From: Streptococcus pluranimalium
GTDB lineage: Bacteria > Bacillota > Bacilli > Lactobacillales > Streptococcaceae
DNA length: 64,000 bases
Direction of reading: 5' to 3'
NCBI RefSeq assembly: GCF_002953735.1
Contig: NZ_CP025536.1
Span: 1,804,001-1,868,000 of the forward strand
The translations under genes were made by a program, and so were the position numbers. This document shows positions 19,399 through 28,762 of the stretch, piece by piece. The notes below the pieces were generated by a model. That model was given only the letters and a program-made list of their open reading frames with translations, made no database searches and had not been told where the DNA came from. Numbering within the stretch: position 1 is the stretch's first letter; each line of letters opens with the position of its first letter.

Positions 19399-19440
19399 AT
19401 AACACATGAATATTGCAATTCTGTAACATTCATGTGTTAT
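19399..19440 (-). promoter_or_regulatory. 13-bp palindrome between purR and the surface-protein gene
   Basis: ATAACACATGAAT (19399-19411) is the perfect inverse of ATTCATGTGTTAT (19428-19440). It lies just after the purR stop and could end purR transcription. It also overlaps TGTTATTAT and TTGCAA, candidate promoter elements of the surface-protein gene, so it may be an operator. Confidence 0.55.
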
Positions 19441-19458
19441 TTATATAATCAATGTTTT

Positions 19459-20271
19459 CTAATCAAAAATATTTCCTGTCTCTACGCTGACTTGACTGTT
19501 TTTAACATCCAACTCAGAAACTTTTAATAATGATTTATAAGAAACATCCATTTTTTCTGTCTTAGCATTCTCTGCAAAAACAGCAACACCTACCAACTCA
19601 CTGTCAAATTCATCTAACAGCCCCATCATACCTGTTACGGTACCACCACCTTTTAAAAAGTCATCTACGATAAGAACGCGACTGCCAGGTTTTAAACTGC
19701 GTTTTGATAAGAACATCTTTTCAATACGATCTGATGAGCCACTGACATAGTTGACTGAAACGGTCGAACCTTCGGTAATTTTTAAATCACGACGAACAAT
19801 AACAAAAGGTACATTAAGCACATTAGCAACCGCATTGGCTAAAGGAACTCCTTTTGTTGCGACAGTCATGACAGCATCAATTTTTTCGCCTTTGAAAGCA
19901 TTAGCTATAATCCGACCGACATTTTGTAAAATAGCTGGCGTACTCAAGAGATCCGTCAAATAAAGATAGCCACCAGGTAAGATACGATCACTTTCAGACA
20001 GTTTATCACACAAATCCTCTACAATTGCTAGAGCTTCTTCTTTTGCTATGCTCGGAGTAAAAATGACTCCCCCACTTGCACCTGTAACCGTTTCAATTTC
20101 ACCAATGTGTCTTTCTTCAAAAGCTTTTTTAATAATCGCAATATCTTCTGAAATAGAAGATTTAGCTGCTTCATATTGGCTTGCAAAAGTGTTTAGATTT
20201 GTTAATTGATAAGGATTGTTAATAAGATAATTAGAAATGACAACCATTCGCTCACTACGTCTTAACTTCAT
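19459..20271 (-). CDS. purR: PurR, purine operon repressor
   Basis: This 270-residue protein has an N-terminal winged-helix domain (~1-75, RRSERMVVISNYLINNPYQL) and a C-terminal type I phosphoribosyltransferase-like domain with the PRPP-loop VLIVDDFLKGGGT (~199-211). Family members bind PurBoxes and release DNA on binding PRPP. The length and both domains match Gram-positive PurR. It stands alone between yhaM and the surface-protein gene. Confidence 0.95.
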   Translation of the reverse strand: MKLRRSERMVVISNYLINNPYQLTNLNTFASQYEAAKSSISEDIAIIKKAFEERHIGEIETVTGASGGVIFTPSIAKEEALAIVEDLCDKLSESDRILPGGYLYLTDLLSTPAILQNVGRIIANAFKGEKIDAVMTVATKGVPLANAVANVLNVPFVIVRRDLKITEGSTVSVNYVSGSSDRIEKMFLSKRSLKPGSRVLIVDDFLKGGGTVTGMMGLLDEFDSELVGVAVFAENAKTEKMDVSYKSLLKVSELDVKNSQVSVETGNIFD

Positions 20272-20469
20272 GATGTTTACTCCTTTGAATTTTGTGACGA
20301 AACAGTAGACCCATATTACTAAGGATTACACGACAAATAAATCATTCCTAATTAATTAATTTCATATCCCTGTTTTATCACTTATACTTTAGCCATTATA
20401 GCATAAAGTAAAGAAAAAGCGAACATTATGATAAAACAATGCCCACTTTTCTATATTTTTCTTTATCAT

Positions 20470-21408
20470 TTACAGTTTTGGTTTGTAAAATGAACGATTA
20501 TCTAAGGCAAATAGGCGTGCCGTCATCTCACCTTCACCAATGCGACTAAGAGCTGTAGTCATCATCATCATTTCAGCATCAATATTGTCAATCATATGGA
20601 TAATTTCAGCTTCCATGATTTTAGGACGAACAGGACTACCATATTCTAAAAGACCATGATGACTAAGAACAATATGACGGAGTACTGTTACTTCCTCTCT
20701 AGTATCATCAATGTTTAATTCTGTAATGACTTTTGTGATTTCTTCATCAATAAGAGCGATATGTCCAATCAAATTACCACGAACCGTGTACTCTGTATTG
20801 TCTGGTCCCGATAATTCGATAACCTTAGCTAAGTCATGAAGCATAATCCCTGCGAACAAAAGACTCTTATTGAGCTCAGGGTAAATATCACCGATAGCAT
20901 CTGCCAAACGAACCATCGTAGCAGTATGGTAAGCTAACCCAGACTCAAAAGCATGGTGATTGGTTTTAGCAGCAGGATAAGTAAAGAACTCCTGGTGGTA
21001 TTTCCGATAGAGGGCCCGCACAATGCGCTGCCAAGTAGCGTTTTCAATTTTAAAGACCATCTGTTCTAAGTATTCTTTAACATCAGCGACATTGACAGGT
21101 GGTTTTTCTTTGAAATCTGCTGGATCATTCGGTTCACCATCTCCTGGTAAGCGAAGTTTGATTTGATTCACTTGGGGCGTGTTATTATAAACTTCTCGGC
21201 GTCCTTCCATATGAACTACTTTCCCCGCTGTAAAAGTCTCAACATTGTGTGATTGAGCATCCCAAAGATTGCCAGAAATTTCTCCTGAATCATCTTGGAA
21301 AGTCATCGCAAGAAAATCTTTACCTGCTCTCGTTTTACGTAATTCTGCTTTTTTGATGAGATAAAATCCTTCAAAAAGCTCATCTTTTTTCATTTGATTA
21401 ATTTTCAT
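20470..21408 (-). CDS. yhaM: YhaM, 3'-5' exoribonuclease
   Basis: This 312-residue protein has an N-terminal OB-fold (~20-90, LAMTFQDDSGEISGNLWDA) and an HD domain (~150-290) with the metal ligands HTATMVRLADAI and LHDLAK. YhaM shortens RNA 3' tails in Gram-positive bacteria. It overlaps the end of rmuC by 11 bp, so the two are translationally coupled. MKKDELFEG five codons later is an alternative start. Confidence 0.92.
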   Translation of the reverse strand: MKINQMKKDELFEGFYLIKKAELRKTRAGKDFLAMTFQDDSGEISGNLWDAQSHNVETFTAGKVVHMEGRREVYNNTPQVNQIKLRLPGDGEPNDPADFKEKPPVNVADVKEYLEQMVFKIENATWQRIVRALYRKYHQEFFTYPAAKTNHHAFESGLAYHTATMVRLADAIGDIYPELNKSLLFAGIMLHDLAKVIELSGPDNTEYTVRGNLIGHIALIDEEITKVITELNIDDTREEVTVLRHIVLSHHGLLEYGSPVRPKIMEAEIIHMIDNIDAEMMMMTTALSRIGEGEMTARLFALDNRSFYKPKL

Positions 21409-22672
21409 AGGAATCCTCGTCTTCTAAGGGGGAAATGCCCAAAAGATTAGTTGTCGCACTATCTTGGTAGGTCTCAATGGTTTCTAGAGCACGTCTAATG
21501 GAATTAGTGCGTGTGGTTAACAGACTATCGACCGTCTTACTTGCAGTTGATAATTGCTTCTGCGCTCTGACCAGCATATTACCAAATTTATCAAACTCCA
21601 GTTTGACATTACCCAAAACCTTGCTGATATCATCCGCATTTTTTTGGATATTAAGTGTTCTAAAGCCAACTGATAAAGAGTTTAAAAGTGCTGACATAGT
21701 AGATGGACCAGCAACGACAATATTTTCATCTCTCCTTAGACTATCAAAGAAGGCTGATTGGCGAACCACTTCAGCATAAAGACCTTCAGTCGGCAGAAAG
21801 AGCACACCGAAATTTGTGGTTTCAGGCGGCTTAATATATTTTTGATTGATGTCTTTTGCAAAACGTTTGATACTAGTCAGAAGAGCCTTACGGTATCGTT
21901 CAACCTCTTCCCTATCACCACTCTCGTAGGCATCTTCCAGTCTATAATAATCCTCTAAAGGAAATTTAGAGTCGATTGGGAGATAAACGTAGTCACCCTG
22001 ACTAGCCCCAGGCATCTTGATGGCGTATTCAACGCGTTCAGATGAACCAGGAACCGTTGCATATTCTCGTTCGTATTGACTCTCTGTCAAAATATCTTCG
22101 ATGATCTGACCCAATTGAAGCTCTCCAAGAATACCACGTGTTTTGGTATTAGAAAGAACTTTATTAAGTGTCCCAACATCTTGTGCGACTGTTTTCATCT
22201 CACCAAGACCCTGATTAACAGACTCAAGTTGCTTAGACACACTATCAAACGACGCCTGTAAACGAGTTTGCAAGGTTTTTTCCAACTTTTCTTCAACCGT
22301 CAAACGCATCTGCTCCAAACGTTTTTCGTTAGACTCTTGCATCGTTTTAACAGCATCTGTCAGTTGTTGATTAATTATTTCCAAGCGTTGATCAGAGCGG
22401 TCTCGACTATCTGACAAATTTTGATGTAAAACATCTCGGATATCAGTCAACTGTTGGTAAATATCTGTCTGTAGGCGATTTACATCTTGACTAATTGCCA
22501 AGCGTTGATCATTGGTTGAACTGGTTAACTGATAAGATACTTGTTCAGAGAGATTGTCAGCATGTTCCTCTAATTGGTCTTTGAGACTAGCTTCTATATT
22601 GATCAGCTTGCGGTATAAAAAGAAAGTTAGCCCGAGGCTAGCAATCAAAAACAATATCATAAGCGTCTGCAT
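21398..22672 (-). CDS. rmuC: RmuC-family DNA recombination protein
   Basis: This 424-residue protein has one N-terminal membrane helix (~2-20), a long coiled coil (~30-150) and the C-terminal RmuC nuclease-like domain (TRGILGELQLGQIIEDIL, YLPIDSKFPLEDY, LFLPTEGLYAEV). RmuC limits recombination at inverted repeats in E. coli; the biochemical activity is unproven. The start chosen is the ATG at 22672 (MQTLMILF), five bases after GGAG, rather than an ATG six codons upstream without a site. It overlaps yhaM and lies 14 bp after thiN. Confidence 0.92.
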   Translation of the reverse strand: MQTLMILFLIASLGLTFFLYRKLINIEASLKDQLEEHADNLSEQVSYQLTSSTNDQRLAISQDVNRLQTDIYQQLTDIRDVLHQNLSDSRDRSDQRLEIINQQLTDAVKTMQESNEKRLEQMRLTVEEKLEKTLQTRLQASFDSVSKQLESVNQGLGEMKTVAQDVGTLNKVLSNTKTRGILGELQLGQIIEDILTESQYEREYATVPGSSERVEYAIKMPGASQGDYVYLPIDSKFPLEDYYRLEDAYESGDREEVERYRKALLTSIKRFAKDINQKYIKPPETTNFGVLFLPTEGLYAEVVRQSAFFDSLRRDENIVVAGPSTMSALLNSLSVGFRTLNIQKNADDISKVLGNVKLEFDKFGNMLVRAQKQLSTASKTVDSLLTTRTNSIRRALETIETYQDSATTNLLGISPLEDEDSYEN

Positions 22673-22686
22673 CGTGGCTCCTTTCT

Positions 22687-23313
22687 TCAATCCTTGCTCT
22701 CTATAACGATGACATATCCCGATGGAACCGTTAGGCTAATAGGTTTTCCAACAGCTTCATTGCTAGAGTATATTTTTTTCTTAAAATAATTCGCCGCAGT
22801 GAGTTCATACTTAGCACCCAAGATAGTGAGCTCCGTTTCTTCATCTGTCATAAAAGCCAAATAGTCCATCTCTGGATGAGCTCTAAAAGTATGCTCCCCA
22901 GCTGGAAAATAAGAAATAACATTAGTCTCATTAGCCAAATGAATCTGACTCATAAACGGTTGAAGCTCAGGGTCACTCGGAAGAAAAACATTGGATAGAA
23001 AATGGTCAATACGGCCACCAAAGGCTCCAAATATCGTTGCCTGCGCTAGCGGATAAGCTTTAAATAGCAGTTTCAAGGCTAACTCCGTATCCGTATCATC
23101 TTTTTCTGTGGGCGACTGGTGAATAATCGCACCAGACGATTTAAGTTTTGCTAGTTCGTCTGAAGAAATAGAATCAAAGTCACCTACAGCCCAATCCAGT
23201 GCGAAGCCATTTTCCAAAAGTCTCAAAGCACCACGATCAATCCCAATGTAGACATCAAAATCACCCTTCGGTGGACTGTAATCGCCACCGGCTAGAAGTG
23301 CTACTTTAGTCAT
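22687..23313 (-). CDS. thiN: Thiamine pyrophosphokinase
   Basis: This 208-residue protein starts MTKVALLAGGDYSPPKGDFD and has the family motifs GIDRGALRLL, AVGDFDSIS, EKDDTDTELAL and FGAFGGRIDHFLSN. It makes thiamine diphosphate from thiamine and ATP. It overlaps rpe by 8 bp in the rsgA-rpe-thiN-rmuC-yhaM string typical of streptococci. Confidence 0.95.
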   Translation of the reverse strand: MTKVALLAGGDYSPPKGDFDVYIGIDRGALRLLENGFALDWAVGDFDSISSDELAKLKSSGAIIHQSPTEKDDTDTELALKLLFKAYPLAQATIFGAFGGRIDHFLSNVFLPSDPELQPFMSQIHLANETNVISYFPAGEHTFRAHPEMDYLAFMTDEETELTILGAKYELTAANYFKKKIYSSNEAVGKPISLTVPSGYVIVIESKD

Positions 23314-23968
23314 TTAAGGCCACGCGCAAGGTTTCCACTTGAGACACCAAATCTTGTGCTTTGAAGAGGTAAGAACCTGCAACAAAAACATTAGCACCAG
23401 CATCCGCACAAGCTTTAATGGTCTTATTGTCAACCCCACCATCTACTTCGATATCAAAGTGCAATCCTTTTTCTTGACGCAGTTGGGCAACCTTAGTCAC
23501 TTTTTCCAAACATTCTGGAATGAAGGCTTGTCCACCAAAACCTGGATTAACGGTCATAATCAAGACTTGATCGACCAAATCCAAAACAGGAATAAGATTC
23601 TCAACAGGCGTCCCTGGATTGATAACGACGCCAGCTTTCATGCCAGCAGCCTTGATTTTTTGAAGCGCACCATGAATATGTAGTGTGCTCTCCGTATGAA
23701 TGGTCATGATATCCGCACCAGCCTGAGCATAGGCATCAACGAATCGTTCAGGATTAACCACCATGAGATGAACATCAAAAACTAATTTACTGTGTTTACG
23801 CATACTAGCCACAACATCAGCACCAAAACTGATGTTTGGCACAAACTGACCATCCATAATGTCAATATGAACGTACTCAGCGCTTGTTTCTTCGATGCGC
23901 TTTAGTTCAGAAGCAAAATTGGCATAATCAGCAGCTAAAATAGATGGAGCGATTTTTTGGTTTGACAT
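23306..23968 (-). CDS. rpe: Ribulose-phosphate 3-epimerase
   Basis: This 220-residue TIM-barrel enzyme begins IAPSILAADYANF. The metal and catalytic residues are seen in HIDIMDGQFVPN (~36-47), FDVHLMV (~68-74) and VDGGVD (~177-182), with the MTVNPGFGGQ loop. It interconverts ribulose-5-phosphate and xylulose-5-phosphate. It is adjacent to rsgA (6-bp gap) and thiN (overlap). Confidence 0.97.
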   Translation of the reverse strand: MSNQKIAPSILAADYANFASELKRIEETSAEYVHIDIMDGQFVPNISFGADVVASMRKHSKLVFDVHLMVVNPERFVDAYAQAGADIMTIHTESTLHIHGALQKIKAAGMKAGVVINPGTPVENLIPVLDLVDQVLIMTVNPGFGGQAFIPECLEKVTKVAQLRQEKGLHFDIEVDGGVDNKTIKACADAGANVFVAGSYLFKAQDLVSQVETLRVALND

Positions 23969-23974
23969 GGTAGC

Positions 23975-24847
23975 CTACTTTCTTTTGATGACTTTTGCGT
24001 ATGTTTCGCGGCGATTTTCGATTTCACTGAGGAATTGCAGGTAATTATCATAACGAGATTGCCAGATTTCACCGTTTTCAAGCGCTTCTTTAACACCACA
24101 TGACGGTTCATGAGTGTGACTACAGGACCGGAATTTACAAAAATGACTAGCTTTGCGGATTTCTGGGAAGGATTCACTCAGATCTTCAACAGTTTTTACT
24201 TCATAATCTAGCGATGAAAATCCTGGCGTATCTGCGATTTTTCCACCATGGACATTGTAAAAACTGACTGCACGCGTCGTATGACGACCACGTCCCAGAC
24301 TATCTGATATCTCACCCGTTTCAAGAGCCAACTCTGGAGCAATCCTATTGAGTAAGGTTGATTTTCCAACACCAGTCTGACCCATAAAGACGGTGACTTT
24401 ATCGTTTAGCATAGGGAGAAGCGCCTCTTGTGTGGTCACAAAGTCATAACCAATATCTCGATATTTAGCGGCTACTGCTTCAATCTCAGATTGAGTGTCC
24501 AGTAAATCCATCTTGGAAATATAGACAACTGGTTGGATAGACTTATGCTCTAGCAAAACTAAAAAACGATCCAAAAGATTGGCATTAAAATCTGGCTCTT
24601 TAGCCGACATAATGACCACCGCTTGATCGATATTGACAATAGGAGGACGAACAAGACTGTTATGACGGTCATAAATCTTTAAAATATAACCTTCAGAATG
24701 ATCCTCTGCGGAGAAATCCACAAAATCTCCTACATAGGGGGTCTGACCTTTTTTTCTAAAATTGCCTCTAGCTCTGGTTTGATAGACTTGGCCGTCACAT
24801 TCTACATAGTAAAATCCTGCCAAGGCTTTGATAATTCTTCCTTGCAA
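23975..24847 (-). CDS. rsgA: RsgA, ribosome small subunit-dependent GTPase
   Basis: This 290-residue protein has an N-terminal OB-fold and a circularly permuted GTPase with motifs in the order G4 (ISKMDLLD), G1 (GQTGVGKS) and G3 (DTPGFSS). The C-terminal zinc knuckle is C-x5-C-x-H-x5-C ([14 protein letters not shown]). It checks late 30S subunit maturation. It is first in the rsgA-rpe-thiN-rmuC-yhaM string. In many streptococci rsmA lies directly upstream, whereas here accessory genes separate them. Confidence 0.97.
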   Translation of the reverse strand: MQGRIIKALAGFYYVECDGQVYQTRARGNFRKKGQTPYVGDFVDFSAEDHSEGYILKIYDRHNSLVRPPIVNIDQAVVIMSAKEPDFNANLLDRFLVLLEHKSIQPVVYISKMDLLDTQSEIEAVAAKYRDIGYDFVTTQEALLPMLNDKVTVFMGQTGVGKSTLLNRIAPELALETGEISDSLGRGRHTTRAVSFYNVHGGKIADTPGFSSLDYEVKTVEDLSESFPEIRKASHFCKFRSCSHTHEPSCGVKEALENGEIWQSRYDNYLQFLSEIENRRETYAKVIKRK

Positions 24848-24929
24848 ATGAACTCCTTAGTAATTCAAGATATGCCTATTATACCAGAATTATCCTCAAT
24901 CTTCAGCCACTAATCTCCTTTTCAAATCT

Positions 24930-25271
24930 CTAGGATAACAGACTTAGTATTTGATGCCCCAAAAGAGTCACAATTTGAAAACTTAAGCCACAATAGAGAC
25001 AAACTAGGCATACTTTTTTGAATTTACTAATCTTGTCATAAGGAATATGACAGATAATAATAAAGGCGCCAAAAATAGTTAAAAAGCGTAGCATTTGACA
25101 AAGATAGTCTACTGCTAGCCAATGGGCAAGTGGAAGCAAGAGCAAAGCCCACAGATAGATAAATTTAAAGCGGCGTACCCACCCACCTTTTCGACTGGTT
25201 TCCGTCATCAAAGCAAAGCAAGAAATTGTAGCCGAGACTGATATCAAACATGATAATATGTGCATAATCAT
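24930..25271 (-). CDS. Small uncharacterised membrane protein
   Basis: This 113-residue protein has three or four predicted membrane helices (about 5-22, 38-58, 62-77 and 85-110) and a short basic loop (SRKGGWVRRFKF). No family was recognised. It lies 82 bp upstream of rsgA on the same strand and is not part of the conserved operon. A candidate TTGACA is seen upstream near 25320-25325 on the minus strand. Confidence 0.55.
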   Translation of the reverse strand: MIMHILSCLISVSATISCFALMTETSRKGGWVRRFKFIYLWALLLLPLAHWLAVDYLCQMLRFLTIFGAFIIICHIPYDKISKFKKVCLVCLYCGLSFQIVTLLGHQILSLLS

Positions 25272-25410
25272 TCCTTATTTTTTCTTCTTACTGATTTATT
25301 CGAAAAAAATATGGAAAAGTGTCAAAAAAGATCATTTTTTTGATAATGGACCTTATCATTACACTCAGAAACTAACGAAGAGTTTTCTGAAAATAAAACG
25401 ATATAAACAT

Positions 25411-25445
25411 TAAAAAACACCTAAAGCGAAGTGCTTCAGGTGTTT
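25411..25445 (-). terminator. Terminator of the solute-binding lipoprotein gene
   Basis: AACACCT (25416-25422) pairs with AGGTGTT (25438-25444), with an inner AAGC/GCTT pairing and a T-run on the minus strand. Confidence 0.8.
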
Positions 25446-25547
25446 GGGAGATTTTGGACCTTGCTGTAAAACTGAGATAAAGAATCTAAAAGATAATCGT
25501 TACCATTTCATTTTACTCAAGGAGACTTTTTATGTCTATTTTTAAAC

Positions 25548-26381
25548 TTAGTTTGTTGGTACTTTCAATGCTGATTTAGCTGGAATGTAGCCTTTGCTAC
25601 CAAGGTATTCTTCAGCTAAATCACCCAGCGTACCATCTGCTTGAAGTTCTTTGATGCGCTTATTCACAAATTTTTGAAGATCATCTTCACCATCAGCGAA
25701 AATAAAGTAGATGTAAGGTTTTTCTTTAGCATCAATCTCAATAGTCTTAAGATTATCTAACCCTTGTGATTCAATGATACTGTTAACTGTTGGTGCATCA
25801 AATAATTTGAAATCTGTCTTACCTTCATTAAGACCACGAAGTGTCTGTGTAATGTCTTCACTTGAGAACTTCAACTCAACGGGATTATCAGAATGCTTTT
25901 TATTAAACTCTTCCAATTGTGTTACCGTTGATGTTCCTTGAACAACTTGTGTGGTGTGACCAGCAATATCATCATAAGTCTTGATGTCACTGTCTTTTGG
26001 CACTGCCAATACTGCTGGTGTTGTCCCTGTTGGGTAAGAATAAAGGTATTTTGAAGCACGCTCTTCTGAGAATGACAAGTTATTACCACTCATTTGGTAT
26101 TTTCCTGCATCAAGTCCTGTGAAGATTGAAGACCAAGCAATTTTTTTGAAACTAACTTTATATTCATCTGAATCTTTGAAGACTTCACGCGCTAATTCAA
26201 CGTCAAACCCTGTTAATTCTCCATCTTTTTCATAAGAGAATGGAGCTGTTGTACCGACTGTCGCAAAGACTACTTCTTCTTTTCCAGATTTTTCTTTTGA
26301 AGCATCTGATGAACATGCTGCTAAAACAAGACCTGATACCAAAGCAAGGCCAGTTACAGCTAAAACTTTTTTCAATTTCAT
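25548..26381 (-). CDS. Amino-acid ABC transporter substrate-binding lipoprotein (orphan)
   Basis: This 277-residue precursor has a lipoprotein signal with lipobox LAAC (Cys at about residue 22) and a family 3 solute-binding fold (FSYEKDGELTGFDVELAREVF, QVVQGTSTV, EGKTDFKLFDAP). Similar streptococcal proteins bind cystine, glutamine or other polar amino acids. The start is the ATG at 26381 after AAGGAG; an ATG 13 codons further up would add a non-signal-like extension. No permease or ATPase gene is adjacent, so it must work with components encoded elsewhere. It has its own terminator. Confidence 0.85.
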   Translation of the reverse strand: MKLKKVLAVTGLALVSGLVLAACSSDASKEKSGKEEVVFATVGTTAPFSYEKDGELTGFDVELAREVFKDSDEYKVSFKKIAWSSIFTGLDAGKYQMSGNNLSFSEERASKYLYSYPTGTTPAVLAVPKDSDIKTYDDIAGHTTQVVQGTSTVTQLEEFNKKHSDNPVELKFSSEDITQTLRGLNEGKTDFKLFDAPTVNSIIESQGLDNLKTIEIDAKEKPYIYFIFADGEDDLQKFVNKRIKELQADGTLGDLAEEYLGSKGYIPAKSALKVPTN

Positions 26382-26514
26382 GTTAAAACTCCTTAAACTA
26401 ATACTTTTTGATAAACTCAAAAATATTTAGATTTATTATATCACTAATTGATCTTTTCACTGAACGATTAGCTATACCAATTCATTATCGTGCGATAGGC
26501 AAAAGCTATCACAG

Positions 26515-26543
26515 AAAGCAAAACCCTAGCTCAATAACTAGGG
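26515..26543 (-). terminator. Terminator of the acetyltransferase gene
   Basis: CCCTAG (26524-26529) and CTAGGG (26538-26543) with an 8-nt loop, followed by TTTTGCTTT on the minus strand. Confidence 0.7.
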
Positions 26544-26549
26544 AATCAT

Positions 26550-27116
26550 CTATTTTAGAGAGTCACTGTGTAAGTTCTTAACATAGACAGCCTTATCAAT
26601 CCACTCGCCGTCTTCAAACATAAACTGCTCTCGAATAACTTCGAGACGAAAGCCCAGTTTTTCAAGAAGTTGCCGTGACGGGTCATTTCCCAAGGAAACA
26701 TGAGCTTCAACTCGGTGAAAATCTAAGCAAGGATACAAATGCCCAATCAAAGCAGACAATGCTTCACTAGCATAACCTTGACGCCATTCTTGATTATGAA
26801 TAAAGTAGCCCAATTCACACCAGTTCATGTTAGCACGCGCCAGTGTCACGATGTCAATCATCCCAAGATGTCTACCCGATTGAGTGAATATCGCTACAAT
26901 ATATTGCTCATCATTATCGGCTAGTTGACGATGTCTGAGCACTAACTCTTCAAACCAAGTTTTAGTGCAAGGTATCATATCTATGTAGCCATCGTCATAG
27001 GCTGATTGTGACGGTTTACGATCACTATAAGCTTGGTACCACACCTCGTAATCATCAAATGTGAGCGGTCGAATCACCAAACGGTCCGTCTGTATATTCA
27101 GTGTCGAAAAATTCAT
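26550..27116 (-). CDS. GNAT-family N-acetyltransferase (RimJ/RimL-like)
   Basis: This 188-residue protein starts with LQTDRLVIRPLTFDD-like sequence, has the acetyl-CoA loop region ELGYFIHNQEWRQGYASEAL (~110-130) and ends its fold with RQLLEKLGFRLEVIREQFM. The family includes ribosomal-protein N-terminal acetyltransferases and small-molecule acetyltransferases. The substrate cannot be told. Single gene, divergent from the VIT-like gene. Confidence 0.85.
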   Translation of the reverse strand: MNFSTLNIQTDRLVIRPLTFDDYEVWYQAYSDRKPSQSAYDDGYIDMIPCTKTWFEELVLRHRQLADNDEQYIVAIFTQSGRHLGMIDIVTLARANMNWCELGYFIHNQEWRQGYASEALSALIGHLYPCLDFHRVEAHVSLGNDPSRQLLEKLGFRLEVIREQFMFEDGEWIDKAVYVKNLHSDSLK

Positions 27117-27329
27117 CTAAACACCATCTTTCTATTTTGAATGGAGATTGTCCTTCATCAGCATACGGTTAATAAGATTCTTCATAGCTATCACAACCTT
27201 TCTGCTCATTTGTAAATAATTTTAACAGATTGTTCCACAACAAACAATCAAGCTATCCAACCCTTGTCTTTTACCTTGTAAAAATGAGATAATAACATCA
27301 GACAATGAGAATAGAGAAAGGATTAGGAC

Positions 27330-27824
27330 ATGACCATTACCAAATACGCTAAATCTATTACTTATGGTGGTTTAGATGGTATCATCACCACTTTTGCTGT
27401 TGTCGCTGGAGCTATCGGTGGAAAGCTTGGTGTGACAGCCATCATTATCCTTGGTTTTTCAAACCTCTTGGCAGATGGATTTTCTATGGCGGCAGGCGAC
27501 TATCTCAGTTCAACGACAGAGGATGGCACTAATTCAAAACAAGCTCTAAAAAATGCCCTGATGACCTTACTTTCCTTTAATCTTTTTGGCCTCGTTCCAC
27601 TACTTGCTTATCTATTCTTGATTAAAATCGCTACTTTTACAGACCAAATCACTCTGATTTTGGCTAGTGTCCTTGTTTCCCTAGCCCTTATCGCTCTCGG
27701 CTGGGTTAAGGCAACTATCACTGGTCAATCCAAGAAAGTTGAAATCCTACGAACCTTACTTGTTGGCATTATTGCAGCTGGTGTCGCCTATGGAATCGGG
27801 CAACTCTTAGGTGGACTTGTCTAG
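27330..27824 (+). CDS. VIT1/CCC1-family metal transporter, short form
   Basis: This 164-residue protein has the family signatures YGGLDGIITTFAVVAGA (~12-28) and LLADGFSMAAGDYLSS (~46-61) and five likely membrane helices. Full-length VIT/CCC1 Fe2+/Mn2+ transporters are about 230 residues and carry a cytoplasmic metal-binding loop between helices 2 and 3. Here helix 2 is followed almost at once (TTEDGTNSKQALKNA) by helix 3, so that domain is missing. ATG follows AAAGGATTAGGAC. It is the only plus-strand gene in this part, with a shared terminator. Confidence 0.85.
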   Translation: MTITKYAKSITYGGLDGIITTFAVVAGAIGGKLGVTAIIILGFSNLLADGFSMAAGDYLSSTTEDGTNSKQALKNALMTLLSFNLFGLVPLLAYLFLIKIATFTDQITLILASVLVSLALIALGWVKATITGQSKKVEILRTLLVGIIAAGVAYGIGQLLGGLV

Positions 27825-27840
27825 TCCCTTTATACTATCA

Positions 27841-27874
27841 AAAAGACCTCTGTATCAAGCAAAGGTCTCTTTTT
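27841..27874 (+). terminator. Convergent terminator between the VIT-like gene and rsmA
   Basis: AAAGACC and GGTCTCTTT form the stem, with a T-run on the plus strand and an A-run on the other side so that it could serve both convergent genes. Confidence 0.75.
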
Positions 27875-27875
27875 C

Positions 27876-28751
27876 TTATGGTAATCCTACCTCTTTAAGG
27901 GCGTCCGCTAAACGGCCAAAGTCTGCGATGGAGAGGGCTTCTCCACGAAGATTTGGTTTTAGCTCCGCCTTTTCTAAAGCCATTTCCAACTTCACTTTGA
28001 CATCTTCTGTTTTGCCAAAACGGTTGGTCAGATTGTTCCAGAGGGTCTTACGTCTATGGACAAAACTAGCTTTTGAAACGTCAAACAAGAAATCCTCGTC
28101 CTGCACTTGGACCAAAGGATTTTCCCGACGAACCATCTTAAGAATAGCCGAATCAACGTTAGGTGCTGGCACAAAGACCGTGCGAGGCACGATGAAAGCC
28201 ACCTTGGCAGTCATGTAATACTGGACAGCGATAGAGAGACTACCGTAAGCTTTGGTATTTGGCTCAGCAGAAATGCGATCAGCAACCTCTTTTTGCATCA
28301 TAACCACAAACTCCGTGAAAGGAATCTTGCTCTCAATCAGGTGCATGAGGATAGGGGTCGTGATGTAGTAAGGGAGGTTAGCCACCACCTTGATGGGTAG
28401 GTCGGGATTCTTAAACTTCTGAATCTCCGTCTGCAAATCAGCTTTGAGGACATCCTGATTGATGACTTGGACGTTGTCAAAATCGCGAAGCGTATCAGCC
28501 AAAATCGGCACCAGACGGTCGTCGATTTCAAAGGCCATGACCTCAGCAGCATTCTCAGCCAAAAACTCCGTCAAGGCACCGATACCAGGACCGATTTCGA
28601 TGACATTAACGTTCTTGTCAATCTCCGCCGTGTCAACAATCTTCTGCAAAATATTAGTGTCGGTCAAAAAGTTCTGACCGAATGATTTCTTAAAGGTAAA
28701 ACCGTGACGCTCAAGGACAGCCTTTGTCACGGAGTAGTCTGCAATTCTCAT
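27876..28751 (-). CDS. rsmA: 16S rRNA dimethyladenosine transferase RsmA (KsgA)
   Basis: This 291-residue methyltransferase has the N-terminal [14 protein letters not shown] motif [17 protein letters not shown] (~50-66) and catalytic [10 protein letters not shown] (~123-132). It dimethylates two adjacent adenines in the 3' hairpin of 16S rRNA. It follows the HD hydrolase gene by 11 bp in the tatD-rnmV-HD-rsmA string. Its local GC is visibly higher than its neighbours. Confidence 0.97.
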   Translation of the reverse strand: MRIADYSVTKAVLERHGFTFKKSFGQNFLTDTNILQKIVDTAEIDKNVNVIEIGPGIGALTEFLAENAAEVMAFEIDDRLVPILADTLRDFDNVQVINQDVLKADLQTEIQKFKNPDLPIKVVANLPYYITTPILMHLIESKIPFTEFVVMMQKEVADRISAEPNTKAYGSLSIAVQYYMTAKVAFIVPRTVFVPAPNVDSAILKMVRRENPLVQVQDEDFLFDVSKASFVHRRKTLWNNLTNRFGKTEDVKVKLEMALEKAELKPNLRGEALSIADFGRLADALKEVGLP

Positions 28752-28762
28752 GTGTTTTCTTT

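Noticed and set aside
27137..27212. A short minus-strand frame (MSRKVVIAMKNLINRMLMK...) upstream of the acetyltransferase gene.
   Set aside because: Only about 25 codons, weak ribosome-binding site and no recognisable similarity; chance in an AT-rich region is as likely.
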